In this document: piece after piece, positions 16,633-28,102 of the stretch
Numbering within the stretch: position 1 is the stretch's first letter
Layout: each line of letters begins with the position of its first letter
From: Noviherbaspirillum aerium
GTDB taxonomy: Bacteria; Pseudomonadota; Gammaproteobacteria; Burkholderiales; Burkholderiaceae_D
DNA length: 64,000 nucleotides
Direction: 5' to 3'
Assembly (NCBI RefSeq): GCF_008929045.1
Contig: NZ_VFAH01000010.1
Location: 1 to 64,000 of the forward strand
The notes under the pieces: generated by a model
What the model saw: only the letters and a program-made list of their open reading frames with translations
Databases searched by the model: none
Told to the model about the DNA's origin: nothing
Position numbers and translations under genes: made by a program

Positions 16633-17487
16633 CTAGCGCAGCGCATAGTCGAGCGCAATGCCGCCGAAGATGGCCGCGCCCAGCCAGTTGTTATGGCGGA
16701 AGGCGGTGAAGCATCCCATGCGGTCGCGCTCCCGGATGAGCCGGTAATGATAGACCGCGCACGCCGCCGCTACCGCAAGGCCGGCGGCGAACCAGAAGCG
16801 CAGCCCATATTGCCAGCCAACCACGAGAATGATCGCAAAGCTTACCGCATAGCAGAGCATCACCGCCGCCACATCATGGCGGCCGAAGGTGATGGCCGAG
16901 GTCTTGATGCCGATCTTGAGATCGTCGTCACGGTCCACCATCGCATATTCGGTATCGTAGGCGACCGCCCAGAAGATATTGGCGATCAGCAGCAGCCATG
17001 CCGCCACCGGTACGCTGTCCTGCACCGCCGCGAAGGCCATCGGAATGCCGAAGCCGAAGGCGATGCCGAGATAGGCCTGCGGTATCGCGAAGAAGCGCTT
17101 GAAATAGGGATAGCTGGCGGCGATCAGGACAGCCGCGACGGAAAGCTGCTTGGTCAGCGCATTGAGCGGCAGAATCAGCGCAAAGGACACCAGCGCCAGC
17201 ACGGCGGCCACCATTACCGCTTCCCAGCCGGCGATCTTGCCGCTGGTCAGCGGCCGTTCCGCGGTGCGCTTCACATGCTTGTCGAAGTCGCGGTCGGCGT
17301 AATCGTTGATCGCGCAGCCGGCCGAGCGCATCAGGATGGTGCCGAGCGTGAAGATGGCGACCAGTTTCCAGTCCGGCCTGCCCTCGGCCGCGAACCATAG
17401 CGCCGCCAGCGTCGGCCACAGCAGCAGCAGGATGCCGATGGGCTTGTCGAGGCGGACCAGGCGGGCATAGAGGGCAAGGCGGTTCAT
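16633..17487 (-). CDS. ubiA: 4-hydroxybenzoate octaprenyltransferase
   Basis: UbiA attaches the polyprenyl tail to 4-hydroxybenzoate in the inner membrane, an early step of ubiquinone synthesis. The 284-residue protein has about eight hydrophobic segments and both Asp-rich prenyl-diphosphate sites: [20 protein letters not shown] and [17 protein letters not shown]. The start at 17487 ([18 protein letters not shown]) matches the family; the longer frame to 17592 does not. It is divergent from ugpB and separated from ubiH at 45437. Confidence 0.95.
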   Translation of the reverse strand: MNRLALYARLVRLDKPIGILLLLWPTLAALWFAAEGRPDWKLVAIFTLGTILMRSAGCAINDYADRDFDKHVKRTAERPLTSGKIAGWEAVMVAAVLALVSFALILPLNALTKQLSVAAVLIAASYPYFKRFFAIPQAYLGIAFGFGIPMAFAAVQDSVPVAAWLLLIANIFWAVAYDTEYAMVDRDDDLKIGIKTSAITFGRHDVAAVMLCYAVSFAIILVVGWQYGLRFWFAAGLAVAAACAVYHYRLIRERDRMGCFTAFRHNNWLGAAIFGGIALDYALR

Positions 17488-17685
17488 GGGCTGCTGTTTC
17501 GATGGAAGTTGATGAAGACCGCAACGCGTTCTGCGGAACACGGCTACACTTGCGCCGGTGCCCGCATCCCGCATGGGGATTTTGCGCTGCAAAATCGAAT
17601 TATAAGCGCCGTGCGCGAAGTTTCAGTTATCGTAACGGGGCTGTCATATCGCACCAATAGACTACAAAATTTCTGGAGACAAGAC

Positions 17686-19005
17686 ATGCAATTTCGATGG
17701 AAGGCGCTGGCCGCCGCCAGCCTGTGCGCCACGGGCGCCGCAATCACCCTCCCTGCCTTTGCCGCAACCGAAATCGCCTGGTGGCATTCGATGACCGGCG
17801 CTCTCGGCGAGCGCGTCGCCGGCCTGGCCGACCAGTTCAACAAGAGCCAGAGCGAATACAAGGTCAATCCCATCTTCAAGGGCAACTACGAAGAGGCGAT
17901 GGCCGCCGCGATCGCCGCCTACCGCGCCGGCAATGCGCCGCACGTCCTGCAGGTATTCGAGGTCGGCACCGCCACCATGATGTATTCCAAGGGCGCGATC
18001 ATGCCGGTCACCGAAGTGATGAAGGCCGCCGGCGAAAAATTCGACGCTTCGGTCTATGTGCCCGCGGTCGCCGGCTACTACACCTCGCCCAAGGGCGACA
18101 TGGTGTCCTTCCCGTTCAACAGTTCGACCACGGTGTTCTATTACAACAAGGACATGTTCGCCAAGGCCGGGCTCGATCCGAACAAGCCGCCGGTGACCTG
18201 GCAGGAAGTGGTGGCCGCCGCCGCCAAGCTCAAGGCCGGCGGAGAGAAATGCGCGTACACCACCGGCTGGCAGTCCTGGGTGCATCTGGAAAGCTTCTCG
18301 GCCTGGCATAACGTCGAGTTCGCCTCGAAGAACAACGGCTTCGGCGGCCTCGACGCAAGGCTCAAGTTCAACAGCCCGCTGCATGTGAAGCACATCGAGA
18401 ATCTCTCCAACTGGGCCAAGCAGGGCTACTTCACCTATGCCGGCCGCAAGAACGAGCCGGAAGCCAAGTTCTATTCCGGCGAATGCGCGATGCTGACCTC
18501 GTCCAGCTCCGCCTATGCCAACATCACCAAGAACGCCAAGTTCAAGTTCGCCGTCTCGCCGCTGCCTTACTACAACGACGTGCAGGGCGCGCCGCAGAAC
18601 ACCATCATCGGCGGCGCCTCGCTGTGGGTCATGAGCGGCAAGAAGACCGACGAATACAAGGCGGTCGCCAAGTTCTTCAAGTTCCTGTCGCAGCCGGAAA
18701 TCCAGGCCAAGTGGCACCAGGAAACCGGCTATCTGCCGATCACCACCGCCGCCTACGATCTGACCAAGAAGTCGGGCTTCTATGAAAAGACGCCGGGTCC
18801 CGACGTGCCGGTGCAGCAGATGATCGTCAAGACCACCGACAAGTCGCGCGGCCTGCGCCTGGGCAGCATGGTGCAGATCCGCACCATCATCGACGAGGAA
18901 CTGGAGACCGTCTGGAACGGCAAGAAGACGGCGAAGGAAGCGCTCGACACCGCGGTCAAGCGCGGCGATGAACTGCTGGTGCGTTTCGAGAAGGCGAACA
19001 AGTAA
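17686..19005 (+). CDS. ugpB: sn-Glycerol-3-phosphate ABC transporter, periplasmic binding protein UgpB
   Basis: UgpB captures glycerol-3-phosphate and glycerophosphodiesters in the periplasm for the UgpAEC importer. The 439-residue protein starts with a signal peptide (basic MQFRWK, hydrophobic stretch, cleavage near PAFA/ATE at about residue 28). The mature part opens with EIAWWHSMTGALGERV, the typical UgpB start. GGAGA lies at 17675-17679, deciding the ATG at 17686 over an in-frame start at 17509. Upstream, CTGTCAT at 17641-17647 matches one half of a Pho box, but the second half is poor. A REP pair separates it from ugpA. Confidence 0.95.
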   Translation: MQFRWKALAAASLCATGAAITLPAFAATEIAWWHSMTGALGERVAGLADQFNKSQSEYKVNPIFKGNYEEAMAAAIAAYRAGNAPHVLQVFEVGTATMMYSKGAIMPVTEVMKAAGEKFDASVYVPAVAGYYTSPKGDMVSFPFNSSTTVFYYNKDMFAKAGLDPNKPPVTWQEVVAAAAKLKAGGEKCAYTTGWQSWVHLESFSAWHNVEFASKNNGFGGLDARLKFNSPLHVKHIENLSNWAKQGYFTYAGRKNEPEAKFYSGECAMLTSSSSAYANITKNAKFKFAVSPLPYYNDVQGAPQNTIIGGASLWVMSGKKTDEYKAVAKFFKFLSQPEIQAKWHQETGYLPITTAAYDLTKKSGFYEKTPGPDVPVQQMIVKTTDKSRGLRLGSMVQIRTIIDEELETVWNGKKTAKEALDTAVKRGDELLVRFEKANK

Positions 19006-19017
19006 GGCGCCGTCCAG

Positions 19018-19089
19018 GTAGTGCGGGCCTCCGTGCCCGCACTTGATGCATCGGTTACCTTAAAGCGCAGGCACGGAGGCCTGCGCTAC
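19018..19089. repeat. REP pair in inverted orientation inside the ugp operon
   Basis: Two 25-base palindromic units face each other: 19018-19042, beginning GTAGTGCGGGCCTCCGTG, and 19065-19089, ending CACGGAGGCCTGCGCTAC. Each has the GTAG head (outermost on both sides) and a GC-rich stem. They form a BIME-like pair 12 bases after the ugpB stop and 17 bases before the ugpA ATG. A third copy is at 11737-11761. Confidence 0.8.
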
Positions 19090-19106
19090 TTTTATTCGCT
19101 TCATTC

Positions 19107-19991
19107 ATGGAAAAACGCGCCCGTTTCAAATCGGCCTGGCTGCCTTATGCGCTGGTGGCCCCGCAAATCCTCGTCACGCTGCTGTTCTTCTTCTGGCCGG
19201 CGGTGCAGGCGCTGTACCAGTCGGTGCTGATCCAGGATGCCTTCGGCGCCTCGTCGCAATTCGTCTGGTTCGACAATTTCAAGGACCTGTTCAACGACTC
19301 CAACTATCTGGAGTCGTTCAAGACCACCGCCATGTTCTCGGTGATGGTGGCCTTCTTCGGCTTGTCGCTGTCGCTCATCCTTGCCGTCTTCGCCGACCGC
19401 ATCATGCGCGGCGCGTCGGTCTACAAGACCTTCCTGATCTGGCCCTACGCGGTCTCGCCGGTGGTGGTGGGCGTGCTGTGGATGTTCCTGTTGAATCCGA
19501 CGCTCGGCGTCCTCGCTCATGCGCTGCGCGGCATCGGCATCGAGTGGAACAACCTGCTCAACGGCCGCCACGCGATGATCCTGATCGTGATGGCGGCGAT
19601 CTGGAAGCAGATCAGCTACAACTTCCTGTTCTTCCTGGCAGGCCTGCAGGCGATTCCGAAATCGCTGATCGAGGCGGCGGCCATCGACGGCGCTGGCCCG
19701 GTGCGGCGCTTCTTCACCATCGTCTTTCCGCTGCTGTCGCCGACCACCTTCTTCCTGCTGGTGATCAATATCGTGTATTCGTTCTTCGATACCTTCGCCA
19801 TCATCGAAGCCACCACGCATGGCGGCCCCGGCAAGGAAACCGAGATCCTGGTGTACAAGGTCTTCCATGACGGCTTCAAGGGCGGCGACCTCGGCAGCGC
19901 GGCGGCGCAGTCGGTGGTGCTGATGGTCATCGTCATCACGCTGACCGTGGTGCAGTTCAAGTACGTGGAAAAGAAGGTGCAGTATTCATGA
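19107..19991 (+). CDS. ugpA: sn-Glycerol-3-phosphate ABC transporter permease UgpA
   Basis: A 294-residue inner-membrane permease with six predicted membrane helices. The cytoplasmic coupling loop EAAAIDGAGPVRRFFTIVFP, which contacts the ATPase, is intact. No Shine-Dalgarno sequence is visible before the ATG at 19107; the start follows a REP stem by 17 bases, so translation may depend on coupling or be weak relative to ugpB. It forms the translocation pore with UgpE. Confidence 0.95.
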   Translation: MEKRARFKSAWLPYALVAPQILVTLLFFFWPAVQALYQSVLIQDAFGASSQFVWFDNFKDLFNDSNYLESFKTTAMFSVMVAFFGLSLSLILAVFADRIMRGASVYKTFLIWPYAVSPVVVGVLWMFLLNPTLGVLAHALRGIGIEWNNLLNGRHAMILIVMAAIWKQISYNFLFFLAGLQAIPKSLIEAAAIDGAGPVRRFFTIVFPLLSPTTFFLLVINIVYSFFDTFAIIEATTHGGPGKETEILVYKVFHDGFKGGDLGSAAAQSVVLMVIVITLTVVQFKYVEKKVQYS

Positions 19992-20021
19992 AGACATTCA
20001 CACTGAGCGGGGAGGGCCGCC

Positions 20022-20873
20022 ATGATTGAGCGCCGTCCCATCCTCGATTTCATCAGCCACCTGGTGCTGATCCTCGGCGTGGCCATCGTCGCCTTTCCGG
20101 TGTACGTGGCCTTCGTCGCCAGCACGCAGACGCCGGAGCAGGCGGCAATGGCGCCGATCTCGCTGATTCCCGGCGACCAGTTCTTCCACAACTATGCGTC
20201 GGTCATCATCAGCGGCGCGTCCGGCAACGCGGCGGTGCCGCCGGTGGCGCGCATGATGTGGGTGAGCCTGGCGTCGGCATTGATCATCGCCATCGGCAAG
20301 ATCACGATTTCGATGCTGTCGGCATTCGCGATCGTCTACTTCCGCTTCGCGGGGCGCGGCTTTTTCTTCTGGATGATCTTCATCACGCTGATGCTGCCGG
20401 TCGAAGTGCGCATCACGCCGACCTACCAGGTGGTGTCGGACTTCGGCATGCTCAACAGTTACGCCGGCCTGACCATACCGCTGATCGCATCGGCCACCGC
20501 CACCTTCCTGTTCCGGCAGTTTTTCCTGACCGTGCCCGACGAGCTGGCGGAAGCGGCGCGCATCGACGGCGCGGGGCCGATGCGCTTCTTCAAGGATGTG
20601 CTGTGGCCGCTGTCGCGCACCAACATCATCGCGCTGTTCGTGATCATGTTCATCTATGGCTGGAACCAGTATCTGTGGCCGCTGCTGGTGGCGACCGAGC
20701 AGAGCATGTATCCGATCGGCATCGGCATCAAGACCATGATCACCGGCGGCGACGCGGCCATCGAATGGAACATGGTGATGGCCACGCTGATCCTGGCCAT
20801 GCTGCCGCCGGGACTGGTGGTGGTCATCATGCAGAAATGGTTCGTCAAGGGTCTGGTGGACTCCGAAAAATAA
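20022..20873 (+). CDS. ugpE: sn-Glycerol-3-phosphate ABC transporter permease UgpE
   Basis: The second permease of the importer, 283 residues with six membrane segments and the coupling loop EAARIDGAGPMRFFKDVLWP. A strong GGGGAGG precedes the ATG at 20022, in contrast to ugpA. It is 30 bases after ugpA. The periplasmic insert after helix 1 (ASTQTPEQAAMAPISLIPG) is typical of UgpE. Confidence 0.95.
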   Translation: MIERRPILDFISHLVLILGVAIVAFPVYVAFVASTQTPEQAAMAPISLIPGDQFFHNYASVIISGASGNAAVPPVARMMWVSLASALIIAIGKITISMLSAFAIVYFRFAGRGFFFWMIFITLMLPVEVRITPTYQVVSDFGMLNSYAGLTIPLIASATATFLFRQFFLTVPDELAEAARIDGAGPMRFFKDVLWPLSRTNIIALFVIMFIYGWNQYLWPLLVATEQSMYPIGIGIKTMITGGDAAIEWNMVMATLILAMLPPGLVVVIMQKWFVKGLVDSEK

Positions 20874-20936
20874 ACGAATGAACAAGACAGGGGATCCGGT
20901 GCTCCAACGCGGGATCGCTCAGGGACGCAGGCACAC

Positions 20937-22013
20937 ATGGCACAAGTACATCTGAAAAACATCACCAAGACCTACGGCAAGGGCGCAAAGGGCGTCGATG
21001 TCATCCATGGCATTTCCATCGATATCGCCGACGGCGAATTCATCGTCATGGTCGGCCCTTCCGGCTGCGGCAAGTCGACGCTGCTGCGCATGGTGGCGGG
21101 ACTGGAGGAAATCACCGGCGGCGACATCGTGATCGGCGACCGCGTGGTCAACAACCTGGAACCGAAGGACCGCGACATCGCGATGGTGTTCCAGAACTAT
21201 GCGCTGTATCCGCACATGAGCGTGTACGAGAACATGGCGTATGGACTGAAGATCCGCAAGTTTTCCAAGGCGGACATCGATACGCGGGTGCAGAAGGCGG
21301 CCAGGATCCTGGAACTCGGCGCGCTGCTCGACCGCACGCCGCGCCAGCTTTCCGGCGGCCAGCGCCAGCGGGTTGCGATGGGCCGCGCCATCGTGCGCGA
21401 GCCGGCGGTATTCCTGTTCGACGAGCCGCTGTCGAATCTCGATGCCAAGCTGCGGGTGCAGATGCGGCTGGAAATCCAGAAGATGCATCGCGCGCTCGGC
21501 ACCACCAGCCTGTATGTGACCCATGACCAGGTGGAGGCGATGACGCTGGGGCAGCGCATGATCGTGATGAACGCCGGCCGCGCGGAACAGATCGGCACGC
21601 CGGCCGAGGTTTACGGCAAGCCCGCCACCACCTTCGTCGCCAGCTTCATCGGTTCGCCGCCGATGAACCTGCTGCCCGGCAAGCTCGGCATCGACGGTAC
21701 GCAGTTCATGCTCGGCGATGGCGCCGGCATCACCTTGCCGGGCGCGATGGGATCACTGGCCAATCGCGATTGCATTCTCGGCGTGCGACCGGAGCATCTG
21801 GTTCTCGGCAGGCCGGGCATTGCGATGCAGGTGGAAATGGTGGAGGCCTTGGGCGCCGATGTCCTGGTGCATGCGCAGGCCGGCGGCCATCCGCTGGTGA
21901 TCCGCGCGCCGGCGGGAATTGCGGTTGAGGCCGGGCAGCAGGTGCAGGCGGGGTTCGAAGCGGCGGCCATGCACTGGTTTGATCCGCAGAGTACGCGGCG
22001 GATCGACGTGTAG
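20937..22013 (+). CDS. ugpC: sn-Glycerol-3-phosphate ABC transporter ATP-binding protein UgpC
   Basis: The 358-residue ATPase drives import through UgpAE. Walker A is GPSGCGKST, the ABC signature is [16 protein letters not shown], Walker B is [13 protein letters not shown], and the switch His lies in [12 protein letters not shown]-terminal TOBE/regulatory domain of the MalK type follows (about residues 240-358). In E. coli this domain is involved in regulation of Ugp by phosphate and GlpQ binding. It closes the ugpBAEC operon 63 bases after ugpE. Confidence 0.95.
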   Translation: MAQVHLKNITKTYGKGAKGVDVIHGISIDIADGEFIVMVGPSGCGKSTLLRMVAGLEEITGGDIVIGDRVVNNLEPKDRDIAMVFQNYALYPHMSVYENMAYGLKIRKFSKADIDTRVQKAARILELGALLDRTPRQLSGGQRQRVAMGRAIVREPAVFLFDEPLSNLDAKLRVQMRLEIQKMHRALGTTSLYVTHDQVEAMTLGQRMIVMNAGRAEQIGTPAEVYGKPATTFVASFIGSPPMNLLPGKLGIDGTQFMLGDGAGITLPGAMGSLANRDCILGVRPEHLVLGRPGIAMQVEMVEALGADVLVHAQAGGHPLVIRAPAGIAVEAGQQVQAGFEAAAMHWFDPQSTRRIDV

Positions 22014-22070
22014 CGAAAGCCCGGACGCTGGCGCCTCGATGAGGGAAATAACCTGGCACCGGTCCTGACT

Positions 22071-22096
22071 CCCCTCTCCCGCAGGCGGGAGAGGGG
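22071..22096. repeat. GC-rich palindromic intergenic element after ugpC
   Basis: A perfect 12-bp stem CCCCTCTCCCGC/GCGGGAGAGGGG with a 2-base loop, followed by a G-rich tail (GGGGGTGAGGG). Intergenic elements of this CCCTCTCCC type are common in proteobacteria. It lies between ugpC (plus) and oxyR (minus), whose ends converge, and could also slow or end transcription. There is no T-run. Confidence 0.6.
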
Positions 22097-22215
22097 CCGG
22101 GGGTGAGGGCGGCGTTAAAACCGCATGAGGTCGTACGATCCCCTCAACCCCAACCTTCACTCAAGCACCGAGTGTTTGCAAAGCTCCGCCTGCGGGACAA
22201 GGGAGCTCGTCCAAA

Positions 22216-23163
22216 TCAAGCCTCCGCCGTCTCCGCCTCGTCCAGCATCATCACCCCGTGCAAGTCGCAGGCAAGCACCGCCTGCCGCACCGCCTCGATC
22301 GCCGGCCTGCGGGTAAAGCTCTTGCGCCAGGCAATCACGACGCGGCGCGACGGTCCGGGTTCCTTGAACGGCACATAGCGCAGCATGCCGTCCTTGGCCT
22401 GCATGTCGGGCACCGAAGCCTGCGGCAGCACCGTGATGCCGATCCCGGAAGCCACCATGTGGCGGATGGTTTCCAGCGACGAACCCTCGAAGGTGCGCGC
22501 AATGCCGTCGCCGGAGGTGGAGAAGCGCGCCATCTCGGGGCACACTTCCAGCACCTGGTCACGGAAACAATGGCCATTGCCGAGCAGCAGCATGGTTTCC
22601 GATTTCAGCTCTTCCGCATCGATGGCGTCACGGCTGGCCCAGGCATGGTGCTTGGGAAGCGCAACCACGAAGGGTTCGTCATACAGCGGTTGCACCATCA
22701 AGCCCTGGTCGGCGAAGGGCAGGGCCATGATGGCGGCGTCGAGTTCGCCCTGGCGCAGCAGTTCGATCAGCTTGGTGGTGAAATTTTCCTGCAGCACCAG
22801 CGGCATCTGCGGCACCGTTTCGATCATGGTCTTGACCAGGGGCGGCAGCAGGTAGGGCGCGACCGTGTAAATGACGCCGAGGCGCAAGGGCCCGGCGAGC
22901 GGGTCCTTGTTCTGCTTGGCGATTTCCTTGATGGCCGCCGTCTGTTCCAGCACGCGCTCGGCCTGGGCGACGATCTGCGAGCCCAGCGGCGTCATCGAGA
23001 TTTCGGTGCCGCCGCGTTCGAAAATGGTGACGCCAAGTTCGTCCTCCAGCTTCTTGATGGCGACCGACAGCGTCGGCTGCGCAACGAAGCAGGCTTCGGC
23101 TGCATGTCCGAAATGTTTTTCACGTGCAACGGCAACGATATATTTCAATTCAGTCAGTGTCAT
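22216..23163 (-). CDS. oxyR: Hydrogen peroxide-sensing transcriptional regulator OxyR
   Basis: A LysR-family regulator of 315 residues. The N-terminal helix-turn-helix (MTLTELKYIVAVAREKHFGH, then CFVAQPTLSVAIKKLE) matches OxyR. The redox cysteines are Cys 199 and Cys 208 in GHCFRDQVLEVCPE, the same numbering as in E. coli OxyR, where peroxide forms the 199-208 disulfide. The protein probably induces peroxide defence genes. recG lies upstream on the same strand, a common neighbour. A 16-bp perfect palindrome lies in its promoter area at 23216-23231. Confidence 0.95.
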   Translation of the reverse strand: MTLTELKYIVAVAREKHFGHAAEACFVAQPTLSVAIKKLEDELGVTIFERGGTEISMTPLGSQIVAQAERVLEQTAAIKEIAKQNKDPLAGPLRLGVIYTVAPYLLPPLVKTMIETVPQMPLVLQENFTTKLIELLRQGELDAAIMALPFADQGLMVQPLYDEPFVVALPKHHAWASRDAIDAEELKSETMLLLGNGHCFRDQVLEVCPEMARFSTSGDGIARTFEGSSLETIRHMVASGIGITVLPQASVPDMQAKDGMLRYVPFKEPGPSRRVVIAWRKSFTRRPAIEAVRQAVLACDLHGVMMLDEAETAEA

Positions 23164-23215
23164 GTGTACTGCTTACCTCAATGCTTGACGGGAGAGGGAT
23201 CACTCCGTATTTTCC

Positions 23216-23231
23216 AAAATCAATTGATTTT
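23216..23231. promoter_or_regulatory. 16-bp palindrome upstream of oxyR
   Basis: Perfect palindrome AAAATCAATTGATTTT in the AT-rich 199-base gap between recG and oxyR, about 52 bases upstream of the oxyR start. Nearby, ATAG-N7-ATAT at 23241-23255 matches seven of eight fixed bases of one OxyR half-site (ATAG-N7-CTAT). Either could be an operator for autoregulation; neither is proven. Confidence 0.4.
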
Positions 23232-23362
23232 TTAAGTTCGATAGTGACAGTATATAAGCTATTCCGGGATTTGCAGCAAATGGATCTGCCGGCGCGAGCG
23301 GCGATCGCATTCGATGCCAAAACCATGCCGGCGTTCGCGGTTGGCATGAAGCGTGGCGAGCC

Positions 23363-25552
23363 TCATACCTTCAGGAATTCCTCGCGCCCGCCCAGCCAGC
23401 GCGCCAGATGCGCCTCGACGGTGGCAGGGTCGTTCTGCAGCAGCATCTGTGCGAGACCGCGCGCCTTATCGACAAGCCATTGGTCCCGTTCCAGGTCGGC
23501 GAAGCGCAGCATCGCCTCACCCGACTGCCGCGCCCCGAGGAATTCCCCCGGCCCGCGTATTTCCAGGTCGCGCCGCGCGATCTCGAAACCATCGGTGGTT
23601 TCCCGCATCGTCATCAGTCGCTGCTTGGCGACCTGTCCGACCGGGCTCTGGTAGAGCAGCAGGCAGATGCTCGCCGCCGAACCCCGGCCGACGCGTCCGC
23701 GCAGCTGGTGCAGCTGCGACAGGCCGAACCTCTCCGCATGCTCGATCACCATCAGCGAGGCATTCGGCACGTCGACGCCCACCTCGATCACCGTGGTGGC
23801 GACCAGCACATGCACCTCCGCGCGGGTGAAGGCATCCATCACGACCTGCTTCTCCGCCGGTTTCATGCGCCCGTGCACCAGTCCCACCCGCAGGTCGGGC
23901 AGGGCGGCCGACAGCGCGGCATGGGTATCGGTCGCGGTCTGCAACTGCAGCGCTTCCGACTCCTCGATCAGCGGACAGACCCAGTACACCTGCCGGCCTT
24001 CGAGCGCCGCCGCATGCACCCGCTCGATCACTTCCTCGCGCCGGTTCTGGTCGATCACCCGGGTGACGATCGGCGTCCTGCCCGGCGGCAGCTGGTCGAT
24101 CACCGACACTTCCAGGTCGGCGTAATAGGTCATGGCCAGCGTGCGCGGAATCGGCGTGGCAGACATCATCAGCTGGTGCGGCACGGTCTGATCGCCTTGT
24201 CCCGCGTTCCTCCCGGCGTTCCCGGGACCGACGCCCGCCGCATCCAGCCCCTTCGCATCGAGCCCCTTGTTGCGCAGCGCCAGCCGCTGGCCGACGCCGA
24301 AGCGATGCTGTTCATCCACGATCACCAGGCCGAGCCGGGTGAATTCCACGCCTTCCTGGATCAGCGCATGCGTGCCGATCACGAGATGGGCTTCGCCGGA
24401 GCCGATCATCGCCTGCGCCGCTTCCTTTTCCTTCTTCTTCAGGCTGCCCGTCAGCCAGGCGACCCGCACGCCGAGCGGCTCCATCCACTGTGCGATCTTG
24501 CGGAAATGCTGCTCGGCGAGGATTTCGGTGGGCGCCATCAGCGCCGCCTGGAAGCCGCTGTCGATGGCCTGCGCCGCCGCCAGCGCGGCGACCACGGTCT
24601 TGCCGCTGCCGACATCGCCCTGCAGCAGGCGCTGCATCGGAAAGGACTCGCGCAGGTCGGCACGAATCTCGGCCAGCACCCTCTGCTGGGCATCGGTCAG
24701 CTGGAAGGGCAGGGCCTTGAGGAAAGCTTCCGAGAGAGTGCCGACGACCGGCAGGGCCGCCGCGCCTTTCGCGCGCCGCGCCTGCTGCGCCCGCTTGAGC
24801 GACAGCTGCTGCGCCAGCAGTTCATCGAACTTCATGCGCGTCCAGGCGGGATGGGTGCGCTCCATCAGCGCATGTTCGTCGACGTCCGGCGGCGGATTGT
24901 GCAGCAGCTTCACCGACGGCTCGAAGCCTTGCAGCTGCAGCGAATCCAGTAATGCCGGCGACAGGGTGTCGCGCCAGTCCACGCGCTTGAGCGCATTGGA
25001 GATGGCCTTGCGCAGGTAGGACTGCGACAGGCCCTCGCCGGCGGGATAGACCGGTGTCAGCGAATCGGGCAGCGGATCGCCTTCCTCGACCACCTTGTAA
25101 GTCGGATGCACCATCTCGGCGCCGAAAAAACCGTGGCGGATTTCACCGCGCGCGCGGATGCGCACGCCGACCGCGAACTGCTTGACCTGGCTGCCGTAGA
25201 AATTGAGAAAGCGCATCACCAGCGAGCCGCTGTCGTCGGCGATCGTCACCACCAGCTGGCGGCGCGGCCGGTACTGGATGTCGCAGTCGGTGACCAGGCC
25301 TTCGACCTGGGCCGCGTTGCCGCCCATGAAGCCGGCGTCGCTGATCGGCCGGATCTGGGTTTCATCCTCGTAGCGCATCGGCAGATGCAGCACCAGATCC
25401 ATGTCGCTGCGCAGGCCGAGCTTGGCCAGCTTGCTTTCGTTGGTGGCTTTCGGCTTCGGCTTGGCCTTGGCCTTGGGCTTCTCATCAGCCTTGGCCTTGG
25501 CCTGGTCCGGGCTCTTCTCGGGGGCGGCTGGCGTGGGCTTGGAGTCAGGCAT
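23363..25552 (-). CDS. recG: ATP-dependent DNA helicase RecG
   Basis: RecG remodels stalled replication forks and branch-migrates junctions. The 729-residue protein has an N-terminal wedge/OB region, Walker A LLQGDVGSGKTVVA, the DEQH box VIVDEQHRFGVGQR, motif III MMSATPIPRTLAMTYY, and the C-terminal helicase motifs HAERFGLSQLHQLRGRVGRG. Two features are not usual: an N-terminal tail rich in Lys, Ala and Pro (about residues 3-40), and an extra loop of roughly 25 residues between the DEQH box and the SAT motif. I use the ATG at 25552; a TTG 18 bases further upstream is possible. Confidence 0.95.
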   Translation of the reverse strand: MPDSKPTPAAPEKSPDQAKAKADEKPKAKAKPKPKATNESKLAKLGLRSDMDLVLHLPMRYEDETQIRPISDAGFMGGNAAQVEGLVTDCDIQYRPRRQLVVTIADDSGSLVMRFLNFYGSQVKQFAVGVRIRARGEIRHGFFGAEMVHPTYKVVEEGDPLPDSLTPVYPAGEGLSQSYLRKAISNALKRVDWRDTLSPALLDSLQLQGFEPSVKLLHNPPPDVDEHALMERTHPAWTRMKFDELLAQQLSLKRAQQARRAKGAAALPVVGTLSEAFLKALPFQLTDAQQRVLAEIRADLRESFPMQRLLQGDVGSGKTVVAALAAAQAIDSGFQAALMAPTEILAEQHFRKIAQWMEPLGVRVAWLTGSLKKKEKEAAQAMIGSGEAHLVIGTHALIQEGVEFTRLGLVIVDEQHRFGVGQRLALRNKGLDAKGLDAAGVGPGNAGRNAGQGDQTVPHQLMMSATPIPRTLAMTYYADLEVSVIDQLPPGRTPIVTRVIDQNRREEVIERVHAAALEGRQVYWVCPLIEESEALQLQTATDTHAALSAALPDLRVGLVHGRMKPAEKQVVMDAFTRAEVHVLVATTVIEVGVDVPNASLMVIEHAERFGLSQLHQLRGRVGRGSAASICLLLYQSPVGQVAKQRLMTMRETTDGFEIARRDLEIRGPGEFLGARQSGEAMLRFADLERDQWLVDKARGLAQMLLQNDPATVEAHLARWLGGREEFLKV

Positions 25553-25769
25553 ACGTGAATCGGGCGGCAAGGCGTAAAATAGCGGGTTTTGTTTGCGGAA
25601 GTCGGCGTATCACGCAGTTCGACACTGCCAATCCGATACCGGTTGCAGCGATTGCAGTCAAGGGCGCGCCTGCCATTGTATGGCAATCTTGCCAAGTCGG
25701 GCAGCGCCGTTGCATACCGGATAACGCCATTGCGCGCCGACCGCCGCCTCGTTCTAGCGATCCTGAAGC

Positions 25770-27922
<2,153 letters not shown>

Positions 27923-28102
27923 CGCGCAATCGCCTCGGCCGGCCGCGCTGCCTGTCCCCGGCCGGCCATGCCGGAATGCCATCGGCGCAAGGCCGGCTGC
28001 CATTCCGGCAAGCGTTCGGAAGACTTTCCCGAACGCTCAAGAATCGCATTCCCGGGTGTTAGAATCACGGGTTGATCACCATTACAACCCGGAGTTAAAA
28101 AA

